Shown here in pieces: positions 1-8,992 of a DNA stretch of 64,000 nt. Position numbers and translations under genes: made by a program. Position 1 is the first letter of the stretch. Every line of letters begins with the position of its first letter. Below the pieces are notes generated by a model that worked only from the letters and a program-made list of their open reading frames with translations, searched no databases and had not been told where the DNA came from. The DNA is taken from contig NZ_OY764209.1 of NCBI RefSeq assembly GCF_963668165.1, positions 1,674,001 through 1,738,000 of the forward strand. Reading direction: 5' to 3'. The DNA is from Marispirochaeta sp. Its GTDB lineage: Bacteria > Spirochaetota > Spirochaetia > JC444 > Marispirochaetaceae.

Positions 1-127
1 CGATGAAGTCGGCATTATAACGGAACAGGGTCATTTCTACCGGCTGCCCGGTGGCCCGGGGTTCATCGACTATTGATCCGGGGGCAACTCCTATGCGGCG
101 TGAAAAAAGTTTCGCGAAGCGTTTCAT
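1..127 (-). CDS. corA: CorA-type Mg2+/Co2+ channel, N-terminal part only
   Basis: The 42 residues visible start MKRFAKLFSRR and continue through GVAPGSIVDEP, the beginning typical of CorA channels, where a Lys/Arg-rich start is followed by an 'aPGt-v' segment and the first strand of the cytoplasmic domain. The gene runs off the left edge. Its ATG (125-127) overlaps the TGA of the upstream PAS-protein gene as ATGA, which suggests translational coupling. CorA would move divalent cations across the inner membrane. The call rests on a short stretch. Confidence 0.55.
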   Translation of the reverse strand, partial: MKRFAKLFSRRIGVAPGSIVDEPRATGQPVEMTLFRYNADFI

Positions 128-912
128 TGACTCTCCTTCTTTCCTCTTCGGAACATTCCCATTAATCGGTTCTGGAGGCTGATCTCCTTCTTTTTCGTTT
201 CCTGTACATTCTGATTGTAAAGGAAAGGCCGTTTTTCGGCATTAAACACCACATAGGAAATCAGTCCGTCGCTGCCGGAAACAGGGTATGCAGTCAGGGG
301 ATATCCTTCCGCTTTCAGGTCGACCGGCGAGAAGGTTTCTTCCATACCGGCGCGAAGGTCGTTGAACTGGATCTTCTTCCAGACATTTTCGACGGATTTC
401 TGCAGTATCTCCTGTTTTTCCTGTTTCAGTACTTCCAGTAGAGAACGGCTGATAAAGACAATGTTCCCGGTACTGTCGGTTATCAGCATCTGTGCCGGAG
501 AGTTAGAGATAATAATATCGAGGAGGGTTCCCTGTGCTGCGACCTTACGGCTTAATTTACTGTTGGCATCGGTAAGGCTGTTGTAGAGACCCTGCAAACG
601 CCGGCCCAGGGAACCGAATCCTGCAAAATCGGTATCCCGGTTCAGGCGGCGGTATCTGCTTTGCTGGATAAGGCGGTCGAGGCGTTTTTCTACGGAGACC
701 CCGCGGAAGGCGATAGCCCCCCAGGCTGTAAGGTAGATGATGCAGGCAATAATCGAAATAAAGAGTATCCGTTCCGCTGTAAAAACGGGATTAACCAACC
801 CCTCTGCAGAGTCCCCGGTAATCAGCAGGTATGCCGAGATTCCCACCGATAGAATGCCAAGGGAGCCGAGAATCAGAAGGAGTAAAAATGAGCGACTTCT
901 TTTGAGATCCAT
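124..912 (-). CDS. Membrane protein with two TM helices and a PAS domain
   Basis: 262 residues. Two hydrophobic segments (about 9-31 and 47-69) bracket a short extracytoplasmic loop. A charged linker then leads to a PAS-like domain (about 130-225, with ITDSTGNIVFIS as the typical PAS strand). No kinase, GGDEF or HD output domain follows, so it probably senses or scaffolds without an enzymatic output. It lies 8 bp after ktrA on the same strand and overlaps the next gene (corA-like) by ATGA, so a ktrB-ktrA-PAS-corA cation-transport operon is likely. The ligand is unknown. Confidence 0.7.
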   Translation of the reverse strand: MDLKRSRSFLLLLILGSLGILSVGISAYLLITGDSAEGLVNPVFTAERILFISIIACIIYLTAWGAIAFRGVSVEKRLDRLIQQSRYRRLNRDTDFAGFGSLGRRLQGLYNSLTDANSKLSRKVAAQGTLLDIIISNSPAQMLITDSTGNIVFISRSLLEVLKQEKQEILQKSVENVWKKIQFNDLRAGMEETFSPVDLKAEGYPLTAYPVSGSDGLISYVVFNAEKRPFLYNQNVQETKKKEISLQNRLMGMFRRGKKESQ

Positions 913-920
913 ACGTCCCC

Positions 921-1619
921 CTAAATCTCACTAAAGGCAGAGATGTTTTCGTTTCTTCCCACAACCAGCAGGATATCCTGTTCCTGAAGGACCTCCTCCC
1001 CCCCGGGAAAGATGAGATTTTCGCTTTTTGTGGGGTTCCCGATTTCGTCAACACCGTAATTGTAACGCCGGATGGCGATGACGTTGATCTGCAGGCGCTT
1101 GCGCAGGTCCAGCTCAATCAGCTGCTTGCCGAAGAAATCCTTTGGCCCCCGGACCTCGGCTACGCTTATTTCTCCGGAAAGGGGAATCCTGTCCAGCACA
1201 TCCGGGGCAATCAGCCGATTCGCGAGTCTGGTTCCCCCATCGATCTCGACATTGACTATTTCATCCGCCCCGACCTGTCGCAGTACCTGGTGATGCAGAT
1301 CGGTCAGGGACCTGGCGATAATATAGGGTACCCCCAGGCGCTTGAGTATAGCTGTTGTCAGGATGCTGGCCTCGAAGCTGTCGCCAATGGCTACAATTCC
1401 GATATCCACATCCTCCAGGTCCAGTTCACCCATGCGGGCCTCGTCGGTTGAATCAAGATGCACCGCCTGGGTTACGCTGTTCTTTATTCTGTCAATCAAC
1501 AGCTCGTCGGAATCTACGGCAATAACGGTACCGCCCTTTTCTTCCAAAACTTCGCATAAACGGCTGCCGAAGCTGCCGAGGCCGATAACCAGATAGTTTT
1601 TATTTGCTTCTTTTGCCAT
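921..1619 (-). CDS. ktrA: K+ uptake regulatory subunit KtrA/TrkA (RCK)
   Basis: 232 residues: an RCK N domain with the nucleotide-binding loop GLGSFGS (about 13-19) and the acidic residue ending strand 2 (VIAVDSDE), then a TrkA-C domain (about 150-232). This cytoplasmic subunit binds ATP/ADP or NAD(H) and gates the KtrB pore. The length fits KtrA (about 220) and not the doubled TrkA of enterics (about 458). It starts 13 bp after ktrB in the same direction. Confidence 0.92.
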   Translation of the reverse strand: MAKEANKNYLVIGLGSFGSRLCEVLEEKGGTVIAVDSDELLIDRIKNSVTQAVHLDSTDEARMGELDLEDVDIGIVAIGDSFEASILTTAILKRLGVPYIIARSLTDLHHQVLRQVGADEIVNVEIDGGTRLANRLIAPDVLDRIPLSGEISVAEVRGPKDFFGKQLIELDLRKRLQINVIAIRRYNYGVDEIGNPTKSENLIFPGGEEVLQEQDILLVVGRNENISAFSEI

Positions 1620-1632
1620 GCTTTACTCCAGT

Positions 1633-3348
1633 TTATCCAATTGAAAGATCCGTTACCGGATAACGTATTTCCACGCGCTGCTGACCGGAACCGGCGGCGG
1701 CAATAAAGGTCAGAGGGCCGATACGGCCCAGGAACATCAGGATGATTATGACACATTTTCCCAGGGGACTTAAATCGCCGGTGATCCCCGCAGAAAGTCC
1801 GACAGTGCCGAAGGCGGAAACCGCTTCAAAGAGGATCTTGATTGCCGGGGCATCTTCGGTCAGCATCAGGATAAAGGTACCCAGAAAAACCGTCACCAGA
1901 CCGAAGGTCGCAATGGTAAAGGATTTGAGGACGATGTCGCTGCTCAGAGAAGAACGGAACAGGGTTATCTCCTTTGATTCCCTCAGCAGACTGCGGAAAT
2001 AGGCCCCCATGGCGGCGAGATTATTGACCTTGATCCCCCCGGCGGTACTACCGGCAGCCCCGCCGACAAACATGAAAAGGCACATAAAAAGATACGTCGC
2101 ACTGCCTAAAGCTCCCATTGGAATGGTGTTGAATCCCGCGGTACGCAGGGTTACGGACTGGAAAAAGGCGGCCAGGTACTGCCTGCCGGTGCCAAGGCCC
2201 TTGAGAACTCCACTATGCTCCAGGGCGTAAAAGATCAGGGCCCCGCCAAGGATAAGTCCTGCAGAAATAATAAGGACAACTTTGGTATTAACCGAGAGCC
2301 GCCGGCCGCTCCTGGAAGAGCGCCTCGCGGAACTGAAAAACGTAAGAAGATTGAGATGGACGCCAAAGCTCAATCCGCCGACGATAATGAGGAAAGCGAC
2401 TGTCCCGTTTACCAGCAGATTGCCGTAAAGGCCTTCAAGGCTGTCGCTGAAAAGGGCAAAGCCGGCGTTACAAAAGGCGGAAACCGCGTGAAAGAGGGCC
2501 GCGAACAGGCGTCCGCCGTAGGCGCCGGAGAAGGACGGGGACGACAGGTAGAGCATGACTGCCCCGAGGGCTTCGAAGAGAAGGGTAGCTGAAATGATCA
2601 GTATTACGGTCTTTTTAATGGACCGAAGATCGTCCTGACTCAGCATGTACGCTGCAATCAGCTTCTCCTGACGGCTTATTCCCCGGCGCAGTATGAAGAT
2701 TGAAAAATAGGAGAGCAGCATGATCCCCAGCCCTCCAATCTGAATAAGGGCCATGATGGCAATGTGCCCCCACAGGGAATAGGCGGTAGCGGTATCGACA
2801 ACAATCAGGCCGGTAACGCACACTGCGGAGGTTGCGGTAAAGAGGGCATCAAGAAAATCGAGTCCTTCCTTCGAGGAGGAGGTAAAAGGAATCATGAGTA
2901 TCAGGGCCCCAACCAGGATTACCAGTAAAAAGCTGAGTACGATGGTCTGGGCCGGTTTTAAGCTGATGGACTCCAGCAGGGCGTTGAGCCTGCGGAAACG
3001 GGTCAGGACCTTTAATACAAGGAATGTATTCTTGAAGGCTGCGGCGGTCAGGGAGGGATCCACCAGGTGGGGGTTAAAGTGAACCTGAAAAGTCTGAATC
3101 TTGGAATAAACGAAAAGAAGCACAAAAGCCGCCGTAAAGAGCAGGGAGAAAACGTTATTCTTGACGTAGATATACTTGTACGGGGCCAATCTGAAGGAGC
3201 TTACAATCTCCACAACAAGAATCAGGAGTACTGTAACATCAAGAAGATTGATGATAACAAGCCAGAAAACCGTCATTGTTACCTGCTGTTCGAGAAAGAG
3301 GGAGACAATACTCAGCAGGACAGGCAGCAAAATCAAGTTCTTTTTCAT
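1633..3348 (-). CDS. ktrB: K+ channel/transporter subunit KtrB/TrkH
   Basis: 571 residues, longer than a usual KtrB (about 450) because of an extra N-terminal part of about 130 residues with several hydrophobic helices. The core shows four pore-loop filters: SAVCVTGL, SAFCNAGF, LRTAGFNT and SAFGTVGL, each with the conserved Gly. GGAAGSTAGGIK is the typical segment of the family. It forms the K+-conducting dimer with KtrA. Together with pstS on the other strand it shares a divergent intergenic region of about 200 bp. Confidence 0.92.
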   Translation of the reverse strand: MKKNLILLPVLLSIVSLFLEQQVTMTVFWLVIINLLDVTVLLILVVEIVSSFRLAPYKYIYVKNNVFSLLFTAAFVLLFVYSKIQTFQVHFNPHLVDPSLTAAAFKNTFLVLKVLTRFRRLNALLESISLKPAQTIVLSFLLVILVGALILMIPFTSSSKEGLDFLDALFTATSAVCVTGLIVVDTATAYSLWGHIAIMALIQIGGLGIMLLSYFSIFILRRGISRQEKLIAAYMLSQDDLRSIKKTVILIISATLLFEALGAVMLYLSSPSFSGAYGGRLFAALFHAVSAFCNAGFALFSDSLEGLYGNLLVNGTVAFLIIVGGLSFGVHLNLLTFFSSARRSSRSGRRLSVNTKVVLIISAGLILGGALIFYALEHSGVLKGLGTGRQYLAAFFQSVTLRTAGFNTIPMGALGSATYLFMCLFMFVGGAAGSTAGGIKVNNLAAMGAYFRSLLRESKEITLFRSSLSSDIVLKSFTIATFGLVTVFLGTFILMLTEDAPAIKILFEAVSAFGTVGLSAGITGDLSPLGKCVIIILMFLGRIGPLTFIAAAGSGQQRVEIRYPVTDLSIG

Positions 3349-3439
3349 ACTGTGATTAAAAGTATAACCTCATGATAAAAGTTTTGAAATACAGACACGG
3401 GATATTCTCTCACAGCAGATGTGCGGCATTCTCAGAGAT

Positions 3440-3467
3440 TTGACAGAACCTTAACATTCTTCTAACA
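3440..3467 (+). promoter_or_regulatory. Pho-box-like triple repeat upstream of pstS
   Basis: Three hexamers lie exactly 11 bp apart: TTGACA (3440), TTAACA (3451) and CTAACA (3462). Direct repeats at an 11-bp period are the signature of PhoB/PhoP-type sites, and the next gene is pstS. Phosphate-starvation control is inferred from this arrangement. Confidence 0.6.
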
Positions 3468-3544
3468 CAAATGGGCGATTTTATGTCTCGAAGGCTGCTG
3501 GTCCCATGGCCGGCAGGCATACATACCTTGTAAAGGGAGTTGTT

Positions 3545-4549
3545 ATGAAGAAATTTATTGTTGCATTTACGGCGATTTGTGTTTCGGGTTTTCTATTTGC
3601 CGGAGGCGGCCAGGAGCAGAATGCCGGAACAGGCGGAACTGCGGCCGGGTTTGAATGGGTCCTCGATTCTGAAGTCAAAGGTCTGCCGGAGGTAGATCCC
3701 TCAATGGTCCGGGGAGATATTATAACTGCAGGCAGTTCTACGGTATTTCCCCTGTCCGAACGGATGGCCGAGCGTTTCAAGGACGAAGGTTACAGCGGAA
3801 ACATCACCATTGACAGCATCGGCTCCGGTGCCGGACTTGAACGCTTTACCGTGGCGGGAGAGACGGACATTGCCAACGCCAGCCGGCCCATCAAGCAGTC
3901 GGAGCGTGAGCAGGCTGAAAAAATAGGCCGGGATCCCATCGAGATTCGTGTCGGGACCGATGCCCTTGCTGTAACGGTGAGCAGTGCAAATACCTTTGCC
4001 AAAGACGTTACCCTGGAAGAGCTGGCACAGATCTTCTCCACTGCTGCCACATGGCGGGACGTACGGCCGGAATGGCCCAACGAACCGATCCTCCGCTTTA
4101 TTCCCGGTACCGATTCCGGCACCTTTGACTACTTTGTGGAGGAAATCTTCAGCAAGGACCCGACCCCGATGCTGTCTGCAAACAATCTGCAGCTTTCGGA
4201 GGACGATAATATCCTCGTCCAGGGAATCAAAGGCAGTCCCTACGCCGTCGGTTTTTTCGGCTACGCCTACTACGCGGAGAACGAAGGCGCACTGAATATT
4301 CTGAGTATTGAGGGTGTTGAACCGAACCGGGCTAATGTGGACAATAACTCGTATCCTCTGGCTCGGCCGCTGTTTATGTACTCCGATGCGCAGATTATGC
4401 GCAGCAAGCCCCAGGTGGCGGCCTTTATTGCCTTTTACCTGAGCTATGTGAACGAAGAGGTGGTGGACGTAGGCTACTTTCCAGCCAACGACGCTGCCCT
4501 GGATGCGGCCAGAAAAGCCTGGCTTGAGGCCATGGACGGAACCTTATAG
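3545..4549 (+). CDS. pstS: Periplasmic phosphate-binding protein PstS
   Basis: 334 residues from the ATG at 3545, chosen over an upstream in-frame start because an AAAGGGA ribosome site sits just before it and the protein then opens with a signal peptide (MKKFIVAFTAICVSGFLFA). Phosphate-binding signatures are visible: AGSSTVFPLSE near the mature N terminus, DSIGSGAGLERF, and PGTDSGTFDYF. It captures phosphate and passes it to PstCA. It heads the pst operon and is separated from pstC by a strong RNA hairpin. Confidence 0.93.
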   Translation: MKKFIVAFTAICVSGFLFAGGGQEQNAGTGGTAAGFEWVLDSEVKGLPEVDPSMVRGDIITAGSSTVFPLSERMAERFKDEGYSGNITIDSIGSGAGLERFTVAGETDIANASRPIKQSEREQAEKIGRDPIEIRVGTDALAVTVSSANTFAKDVTLEELAQIFSTAATWRDVRPEWPNEPILRFIPGTDSGTFDYFVEEIFSKDPTPMLSANNLQLSEDDNILVQGIKGSPYAVGFFGYAYYAENEGALNILSIEGVEPNRANVDNNSYPLARPLFMYSDAQIMRSKPQVAAFIAFYLSYVNEEVVDVGYFPANDAALDAARKAWLEAMDGTL

Positions 4550-4561
4550 GACAGACTGCGG

Positions 4562-4591
4562 CAGCAGGCCCCATTATGGCGGGGCCTGCTG
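4562..4591 (+). terminator. Intercistronic hairpin between pstS and pstC
   Basis: A perfect 11-bp GC-rich stem (CAGCAGGCCCC with GGGGCCTGCTG) and an 8-nt loop lie directly after the pstS stop codon. There is no long U run, so it is more likely an attenuator or RNA-stabilising hairpin that lets pstS be made in excess over the membrane subunits than a full terminator. Confidence 0.6.
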
Positions 4592-4618
4592 TTCTTTGTG
4601 ACCTTGAGAGGAGGCAAT

Positions 4619-5557
4619 GTGCCCTTAAAAATACACGCCGGCCCCGGCGCTAAACATCAGGACCTGAAAAAACGGCCCAGAATCGGAGAAAGTCTGGTTT
4701 TTTCGGTCCTTTTCTTTTTCGCCATACTGTCGGTCAGCATTACCGCCGGGATTGTGATAATCCTGGTACGGGAGTCGGTCCTCTTTTTTGGAAACGGCGA
4801 AGTGACGCTTACGGAGTTTTTCTTCAGTACAGAGTGGCAGCCCATGATCGGAAAATTCGGTTTTCTGCCATTGATAAACTCCACAGTCATGGTCAGTTTT
4901 ATTGCCATCCTGGTTGCCGTACCCATGGGTACGGCCGTGGCGGTCTATTTAAGCGAATACGCAACTGACAGGGTGCGGAGCATCCTGAAGCCGGTACTTG
5001 AGGTCCTGGCGGGAATCCCGACGGTAGTCTACGGCTACTTTGCGGTGACCTTTATGACGCCCTTTTTGCGGGCTGTTTTCGGCAGCGGGGTGGTCGAGAT
5101 TTACAACACCGCATCGGCAGGGATCGTAACGGGAATCCTGATTCTCCCCCTGGTCACCTCCATGTCCGAAGACGCCATACGGGCGGTACCGCTTTCTCTG
5201 CGGCAGGGAGCATTTGCCCTGGGGGCGACCAAGCTGGAAACCGTTATCCATGTGGTTGTTCCCGCGGCCTTTTCCGGGCTGTCCGCCGCCTTTATTGTGG
5301 GATTGTCCCGGGCCATCGGCGAAACCATGATCGTTGCCCTGGCAGCCGGTGCCGGACCGAATTTCACCCTTGATCCTTTTAAAGCTGCGGAGACCATTAC
5401 CGGATACATAGTCCGTATAAGCGGAGGAGACGTAGGCTACAACACAATGGATTATAACTCGATATTCGCCCTGGGCCTGGTTCTTTTTTGTATTACCCTG
5501 ATCCTGAATGTGATCAGCCGTAAAATCGTTCAGAAGTTCCGGGAGGTCTACGAATGA
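4619..5557 (+). CDS. pstC: Phosphate ABC transporter permease PstC
   Basis: 312 residues from the GTG at 4619, preceded at good spacing by GAGGAGG; the in-frame TTG at 4598 has no ribosome site. The inner-membrane protein has the binding-protein-dependent permease fold, with PMGTAVAVYLSEYA and the coupling 'EAA' region around ALGATKLETVIHVVVPAA followed by [17 protein letters not shown]. Its stop overlaps the pstA start (ATGA). With PstA it forms the phosphate channel. Confidence 0.92.
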   Translation: MPLKIHAGPGAKHQDLKKRPRIGESLVFSVLFFFAILSVSITAGIVIILVRESVLFFGNGEVTLTEFFFSTEWQPMIGKFGFLPLINSTVMVSFIAILVAVPMGTAVAVYLSEYATDRVRSILKPVLEVLAGIPTVVYGYFAVTFMTPFLRAVFGSGVVEIYNTASAGIVTGILILPLVTSMSEDAIRAVPLSLRQGAFALGATKLETVIHVVVPAAFSGLSAAFIVGLSRAIGETMIVALAAGAGPNFTLDPFKAAETITGYIVRISGGDVGYNTMDYNSIFALGLVLFCITLILNVISRKIVQKFREVYE

Positions 5558-6807
5558 GCACCAAACCAGAATCTCACTTTCCGGCGGGGACGAAAGAATT
5601 TGACAAAAGGTCCCGCAGAAACTCACTGTTCGCTTTGGTGTTTTTTGCAGCCACCACTTTTTCCGTTATTGTGCTGATAGTCCTTCTTTTCAGCATTATC
5701 AATAACGCCTTTGGACCGGTGGCGGTGGAGAACACCCTGGACCCCGCAGAACTCAGCATAGACGGGCGGGAGTATACCGAGCTCGAAGCGACGGAGCTGA
5801 TCGGTATTCTGGAAGAGCACCTTTCCCGGGGGCTGATCCGCCGTTACAATCGGGAGAAACCGCTGAACGAACGGACTACCGGCGATCTTGTACAGCTGGT
5901 AGAGGAAAGGATAATAAGACCCGCGGTGCAGCAGAGCTGGTCTCTTGCCGAAGGACTGTTTGAAAGGGAGCAAATCAGGTCGTATTTTGAGGCTAATCCG
6001 AATCACACCCGGTCATTCCGGGCCTGGCTGAATCCCTCGTTTATTGTCGCTTCCCAGTCTTCCACCCCGGAGGACTCAGGGATCCGCACCGCTCTTCTGG
6101 GATCTATATGGATAATCCTGGTAACCTTTGCGTTCTCCTTTCCCATTGGGATCGGAGCCGCGGTGTACCTGGAAGAGTATGCCCGGGACTCCTGGCTGAA
6201 CAGGTTTATTCAGACCAACATCTATAATCTGGCCGGGGTGCCTTCCATTATTTACGGTCTGCTGGGACTGGCAATCTTTGTCAGGATCCTGGAACCGCTG
6301 TCCAGCGGAGCAGTCTTTGGCGCGGTCGACCCTTCCACAGCCAACGGACGGACCGTTTTTTCAGCGGGCATGACCCTGGGGCTTTTGATCCTCCCCATCA
6401 TTATTATCAATACCCAGGAGGCTCTGCGGGCCCTGCCGGCATCATTGCGCTTTTCGAGCTTCGGTCTGGGGGCGACCCGCTGGCAGACGGTGCGGCACCA
6501 TCTGCTTCCCGGTGCCATGGAACGAATCCTTACCGGCACCATCATAGCCCTGTCCCGGGCCATAGGCGAAACTGCACCCCTGGTGGTTGTAGGCGCATCA
6601 ACCTTTGTGTCCCTGGATCCGGAGGGGGTGTTCTCGAAATTCACTACACTTCCCATACAGATTTACCAGTGGTCCGCCCGTCCCCAGGGGGAGTTTCGTA
6701 ACATAGCCGCTGCGGCAATACTGGTACTCCTGATAATGCTTTTGGGTATGAACGCGACGGCAATTTACTTCAGAAACAGACTATCCAGAAACTCGAGAGT
6801 GCAGTAA
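5554..6807 (+). CDS. pstA: Phosphate ABC transporter permease PstA, enlarged
   Basis: 417 residues, well above the usual 280-300. After TM1 (about 25-50) there is a hydrophilic block of about 120 residues before the permease core ([20 protein letters not shown]). The core has the coupling region ([18 protein letters not shown]) and [17 protein letters not shown]. The extra block should lie outside the membrane, between TM1 and TM2. It overlaps pstC by 4 bp, consistent with translational coupling. Confidence 0.9.
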   Translation: MSTKPESHFPAGTKEFDKRSRRNSLFALVFFAATTFSVIVLIVLLFSIINNAFGPVAVENTLDPAELSIDGREYTELEATELIGILEEHLSRGLIRRYNREKPLNERTTGDLVQLVEERIIRPAVQQSWSLAEGLFEREQIRSYFEANPNHTRSFRAWLNPSFIVASQSSTPEDSGIRTALLGSIWIILVTFAFSFPIGIGAAVYLEEYARDSWLNRFIQTNIYNLAGVPSIIYGLLGLAIFVRILEPLSSGAVFGAVDPSTANGRTVFSAGMTLGLLILPIIIINTQEALRALPASLRFSSFGLGATRWQTVRHHLLPGAMERILTGTIIALSRAIGETAPLVVVGASTFVSLDPEGVFSKFTTLPIQIYQWSARPQGEFRNIAAAAILVLLIMLLGMNATAIYFRNRLSRNSRVQ

Positions 6808-6808
6808 G

Positions 6809-7621
6809 GTGGAAACAATCGTGAAGCAATCAACAGAAAAGATAATCCCGACGGAAACCGAAAACATGCTGCAGATTGACAGGCTGAGTGTTTATTACGA
6901 TATGTTCCTGGCGGTGAACCAGGTAACCCTGGGGATTCCCAAAAACCGGATAACCGCTCTTATCGGTCCATCGGGCTGCGGCAAGAGCACGGTACTGCGC
7001 AGCATGAATCGTATGAACGATCTGATCCTCGGCGCCAGGACTGCAGGTTCCATCCGTTTTGACGGACAGGATATTTTTGATTCGGCGATCGACCCGGTAA
7101 AGCTGCGCAAACGAATCGGCATGGTTTTTCAGAAGCCCAACCCCTTTCCAAAAAGCATCTATGATAATATTGCCTGGGGCGCAAAGATCAACGGCTTCAG
7201 CGGCAACATGGACGAGCACGTGGAAAAATGCCTGCGGGATGCCGCCCTCTGGGACGAGGTCAAGGACAAGCTTAAACAGAACGCCCTGCAGCTCTCCGGA
7301 GGTCAGCAGCAGCGGCTGTGTATTGCACGCACTATAGCGGTGGAGCCGGATGTAGTTTTAATGGACGAGCCCGCATCGGCCCTGGACCCTATAGCCACGG
7401 CCTACATAGAGGAGCTGGCCATAACTCTGAAAGAGAAATATACGATAGTAATCGTTACCCACAACATGGGCCAGGCCTCGCGGATTTCGGATTATACCGC
7501 CTTTTTTATGGTAGATGAAAACCGTTCCGGCTACCTGGAGGAGTGGGACGAGACGGAAAAGATCTTTCAAAACCCTAAAAACAAGCGTACTGCGGATTAC
7601 ATATCCGGACGTTTCGGCTGA
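6809..7621 (+). CDS. pstB: Phosphate ABC transporter ATPase PstB
   Basis: 270 residues. Walker [10 protein letters not shown], signature [15 protein letters not shown], Walker [14 protein letters not shown] and the switch His in IVTHNM are all present. This is the cytoplasmic ATPase of the Pst complex. The GTG at 6809 and the GTG at 6821 are both usable; AAGGTGG at 6806-6812 fits the second start better. No phoU follows, although many pst operons end with it. Confidence 0.95.
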   Translation: METIVKQSTEKIIPTETENMLQIDRLSVYYDMFLAVNQVTLGIPKNRITALIGPSGCGKSTVLRSMNRMNDLILGARTAGSIRFDGQDIFDSAIDPVKLRKRIGMVFQKPNPFPKSIYDNIAWGAKINGFSGNMDEHVEKCLRDAALWDEVKDKLKQNALQLSGGQQQRLCIARTIAVEPDVVLMDEPASALDPIATAYIEELAITLKEKYTIVIVTHNMGQASRISDYTAFFMVDENRSGYLEEWDETEKIFQNPKNKRTADYISGRFG

Positions 7622-7626
7622 GTTGT

Positions 7627-8211
7627 ATGGTACAGCGCTGCGCGTGGGTGAATCCGAAGAATGAACTGATGCGGGAGTATCACGATGCCGAATGGGGTGT
7701 CCCCGTACACAATGATAATAAACTCTTCGAAATGCTGATCCTTGAAGGGGCACAGGCCGGATTGTCCTGGGACACCATACTGAAGAAGCGCGAAAATTAC
7801 CGCCAGGCCTTTGAGAAGTTCCACCCCGCCAAAGTCGCCGCTTTCTCCGAAGAGAAAATCAGGACACTTTTACAGAACGACGGGATTGTACGAAACCGAT
7901 TGAAGATACGGTCGGCGGTAAAGAACGCACGGGTGTTTCTGGACATCCAGGATCAGTACGGCGGCTTTGACGCCTATATATGGAATTATGTCGACGGAAA
8001 GCAGGCTGACAGGGGTTTTGTCGCCTTAAATGAGATTCCGGCAAAAGACGAACTGTCGGAGAGGATCTCCAGGGACCTTAAAAAGCGGGGAATGAGTTTT
8101 GTCGGACCGACAATAATCTATGCATATATACAAGCCATAGGCCTTATCAATTCTCACACGACAGACTGCTTCAGGTACAGGGAACTGGCGAAACCTGACC
8201 GGGCCGGGTGA
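7627..8211 (+). CDS. tag: DNA-3-methyladenine glycosylase I
   Basis: 194 residues, normal for Tag. Family features are clear: RCAWV at the N terminus, HDAEWGVP, LEGAQAGLSWDTILKKR, FVGPTIIYAYIQAIG and the C-terminal INSHTTDCFR. Cys/His residues at both ends form the family's zinc site. The enzyme removes 3-methyladenine from alkylated DNA in the cytoplasm. It starts 5 bp after pstB, so it probably shares the pst transcript. Confidence 0.95.
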   Translation: MVQRCAWVNPKNELMREYHDAEWGVPVHNDNKLFEMLILEGAQAGLSWDTILKKRENYRQAFEKFHPAKVAAFSEEKIRTLLQNDGIVRNRLKIRSAVKNARVFLDIQDQYGGFDAYIWNYVDGKQADRGFVALNEIPAKDELSERISRDLKKRGMSFVGPTIIYAYIQAIGLINSHTTDCFRYRELAKPDRAG

Positions 8212-8212
8212 T

Positions 8213-8974
8213 TTATCCGCAGACGGGACAGTCGGGATCGGCCTGGAGGGCAATCTCCTGGTAATCCGCGGTCAGGCCGTTACAGATAAGAAGCCGCCGG
8301 GTAAGGGGCTCCCCGATCCCGGTAATCAGTTTCAGTACCTCCATCGCCTGCATGCTTCCCAGTATTCCGACTGCGGCTCCAACCACGGGAATATTATTCT
8401 GATCCGGTTCCTGAGGAAAAAGACACTCGAGGCAGGGCTTACCTCCCGCCGGAATAACGGTTATCTGTCCTCCCCCTCCGGAGATTCCGGCATGGACCAG
8501 GGGAATTTTCTTTTTTACCGCCCACCGGTTCAGGATCTTTCTGGCGGAAAAGGAATCGAGACAATCCACAAGAATATCAGTCTCACTGCAGAATTCATCT
8601 GCAGTTGCATCGCTGAACTCGGCTTCCAGACATTTTATTGAAATAGTGCTGTTAAGTGCAATCAGCCGCTCCCTGGCCGAAGCCGCTTTTGCCACTCCTA
8701 TCGATTGCTCATTATAGAGGATCTGTCTGTTCAGATTGGAAAGTTCAACCCGATCTTTATCAATAATCCTGAGCCGGCCCACCCCGGCAGCTGCGAGGTA
8801 AAGGGATACCGGACTTCCCAACCCTCCCGCGCCAATGATACTTACCCGGGCAGTGGAAATCTTTTCCTGCCCCTCGTCCCCCCACTGGTCGATAAACAGT
8901 TGTCTGTGGTAACGTTTCCTGTCTTCGTTGTTTATCATGGATAAAGAATAGGAGTTTGTTCCGGGCATAATCAA
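8213..8974 (-). CDS. MoeB/ThiF/HesA-type adenylyltransferase
   Basis: 253 residues. It has the E1-like nucleotide-binding motif GAGGLGSP, then IDKDRVELSNLNRQ, and two CxxC pairs (CLEC and CPVC) that would hold structural zinc. It should adenylate the C-terminal Gly-Gly of a MoaD/ThiS carrier. A carrier of that type lies at 12152-12433 in the same neighbourhood, so it probably serves the local tungsten/molybdenum pterin cofactor pathway. The start could also be the internal ATG at 8938 (MINNEDRKRY); no clear ribosome site decides it. Convergent with tag. Confidence 0.85.
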   Translation of the reverse strand: MIMPGTNSYSLSMINNEDRKRYHRQLFIDQWGDEGQEKISTARVSIIGAGGLGSPVSLYLAAAGVGRLRIIDKDRVELSNLNRQILYNEQSIGVAKAASARERLIALNSTISIKCLEAEFSDATADEFCSETDILVDCLDSFSARKILNRWAVKKKIPLVHAGISGGGGQITVIPAGGKPCLECLFPQEPDQNNIPVVGAAVGILGSMQAMEVLKLITGIGEPLTRRLLICNGLTADYQEIALQADPDCPVCG

Positions 8975-8992
8975 GAGTAGAAGGGGAGAGTA

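Noticed and set aside
4949-5626. 225-codon minus-strand frame over pstC
   Set aside because: Antisense shadow of pstC.
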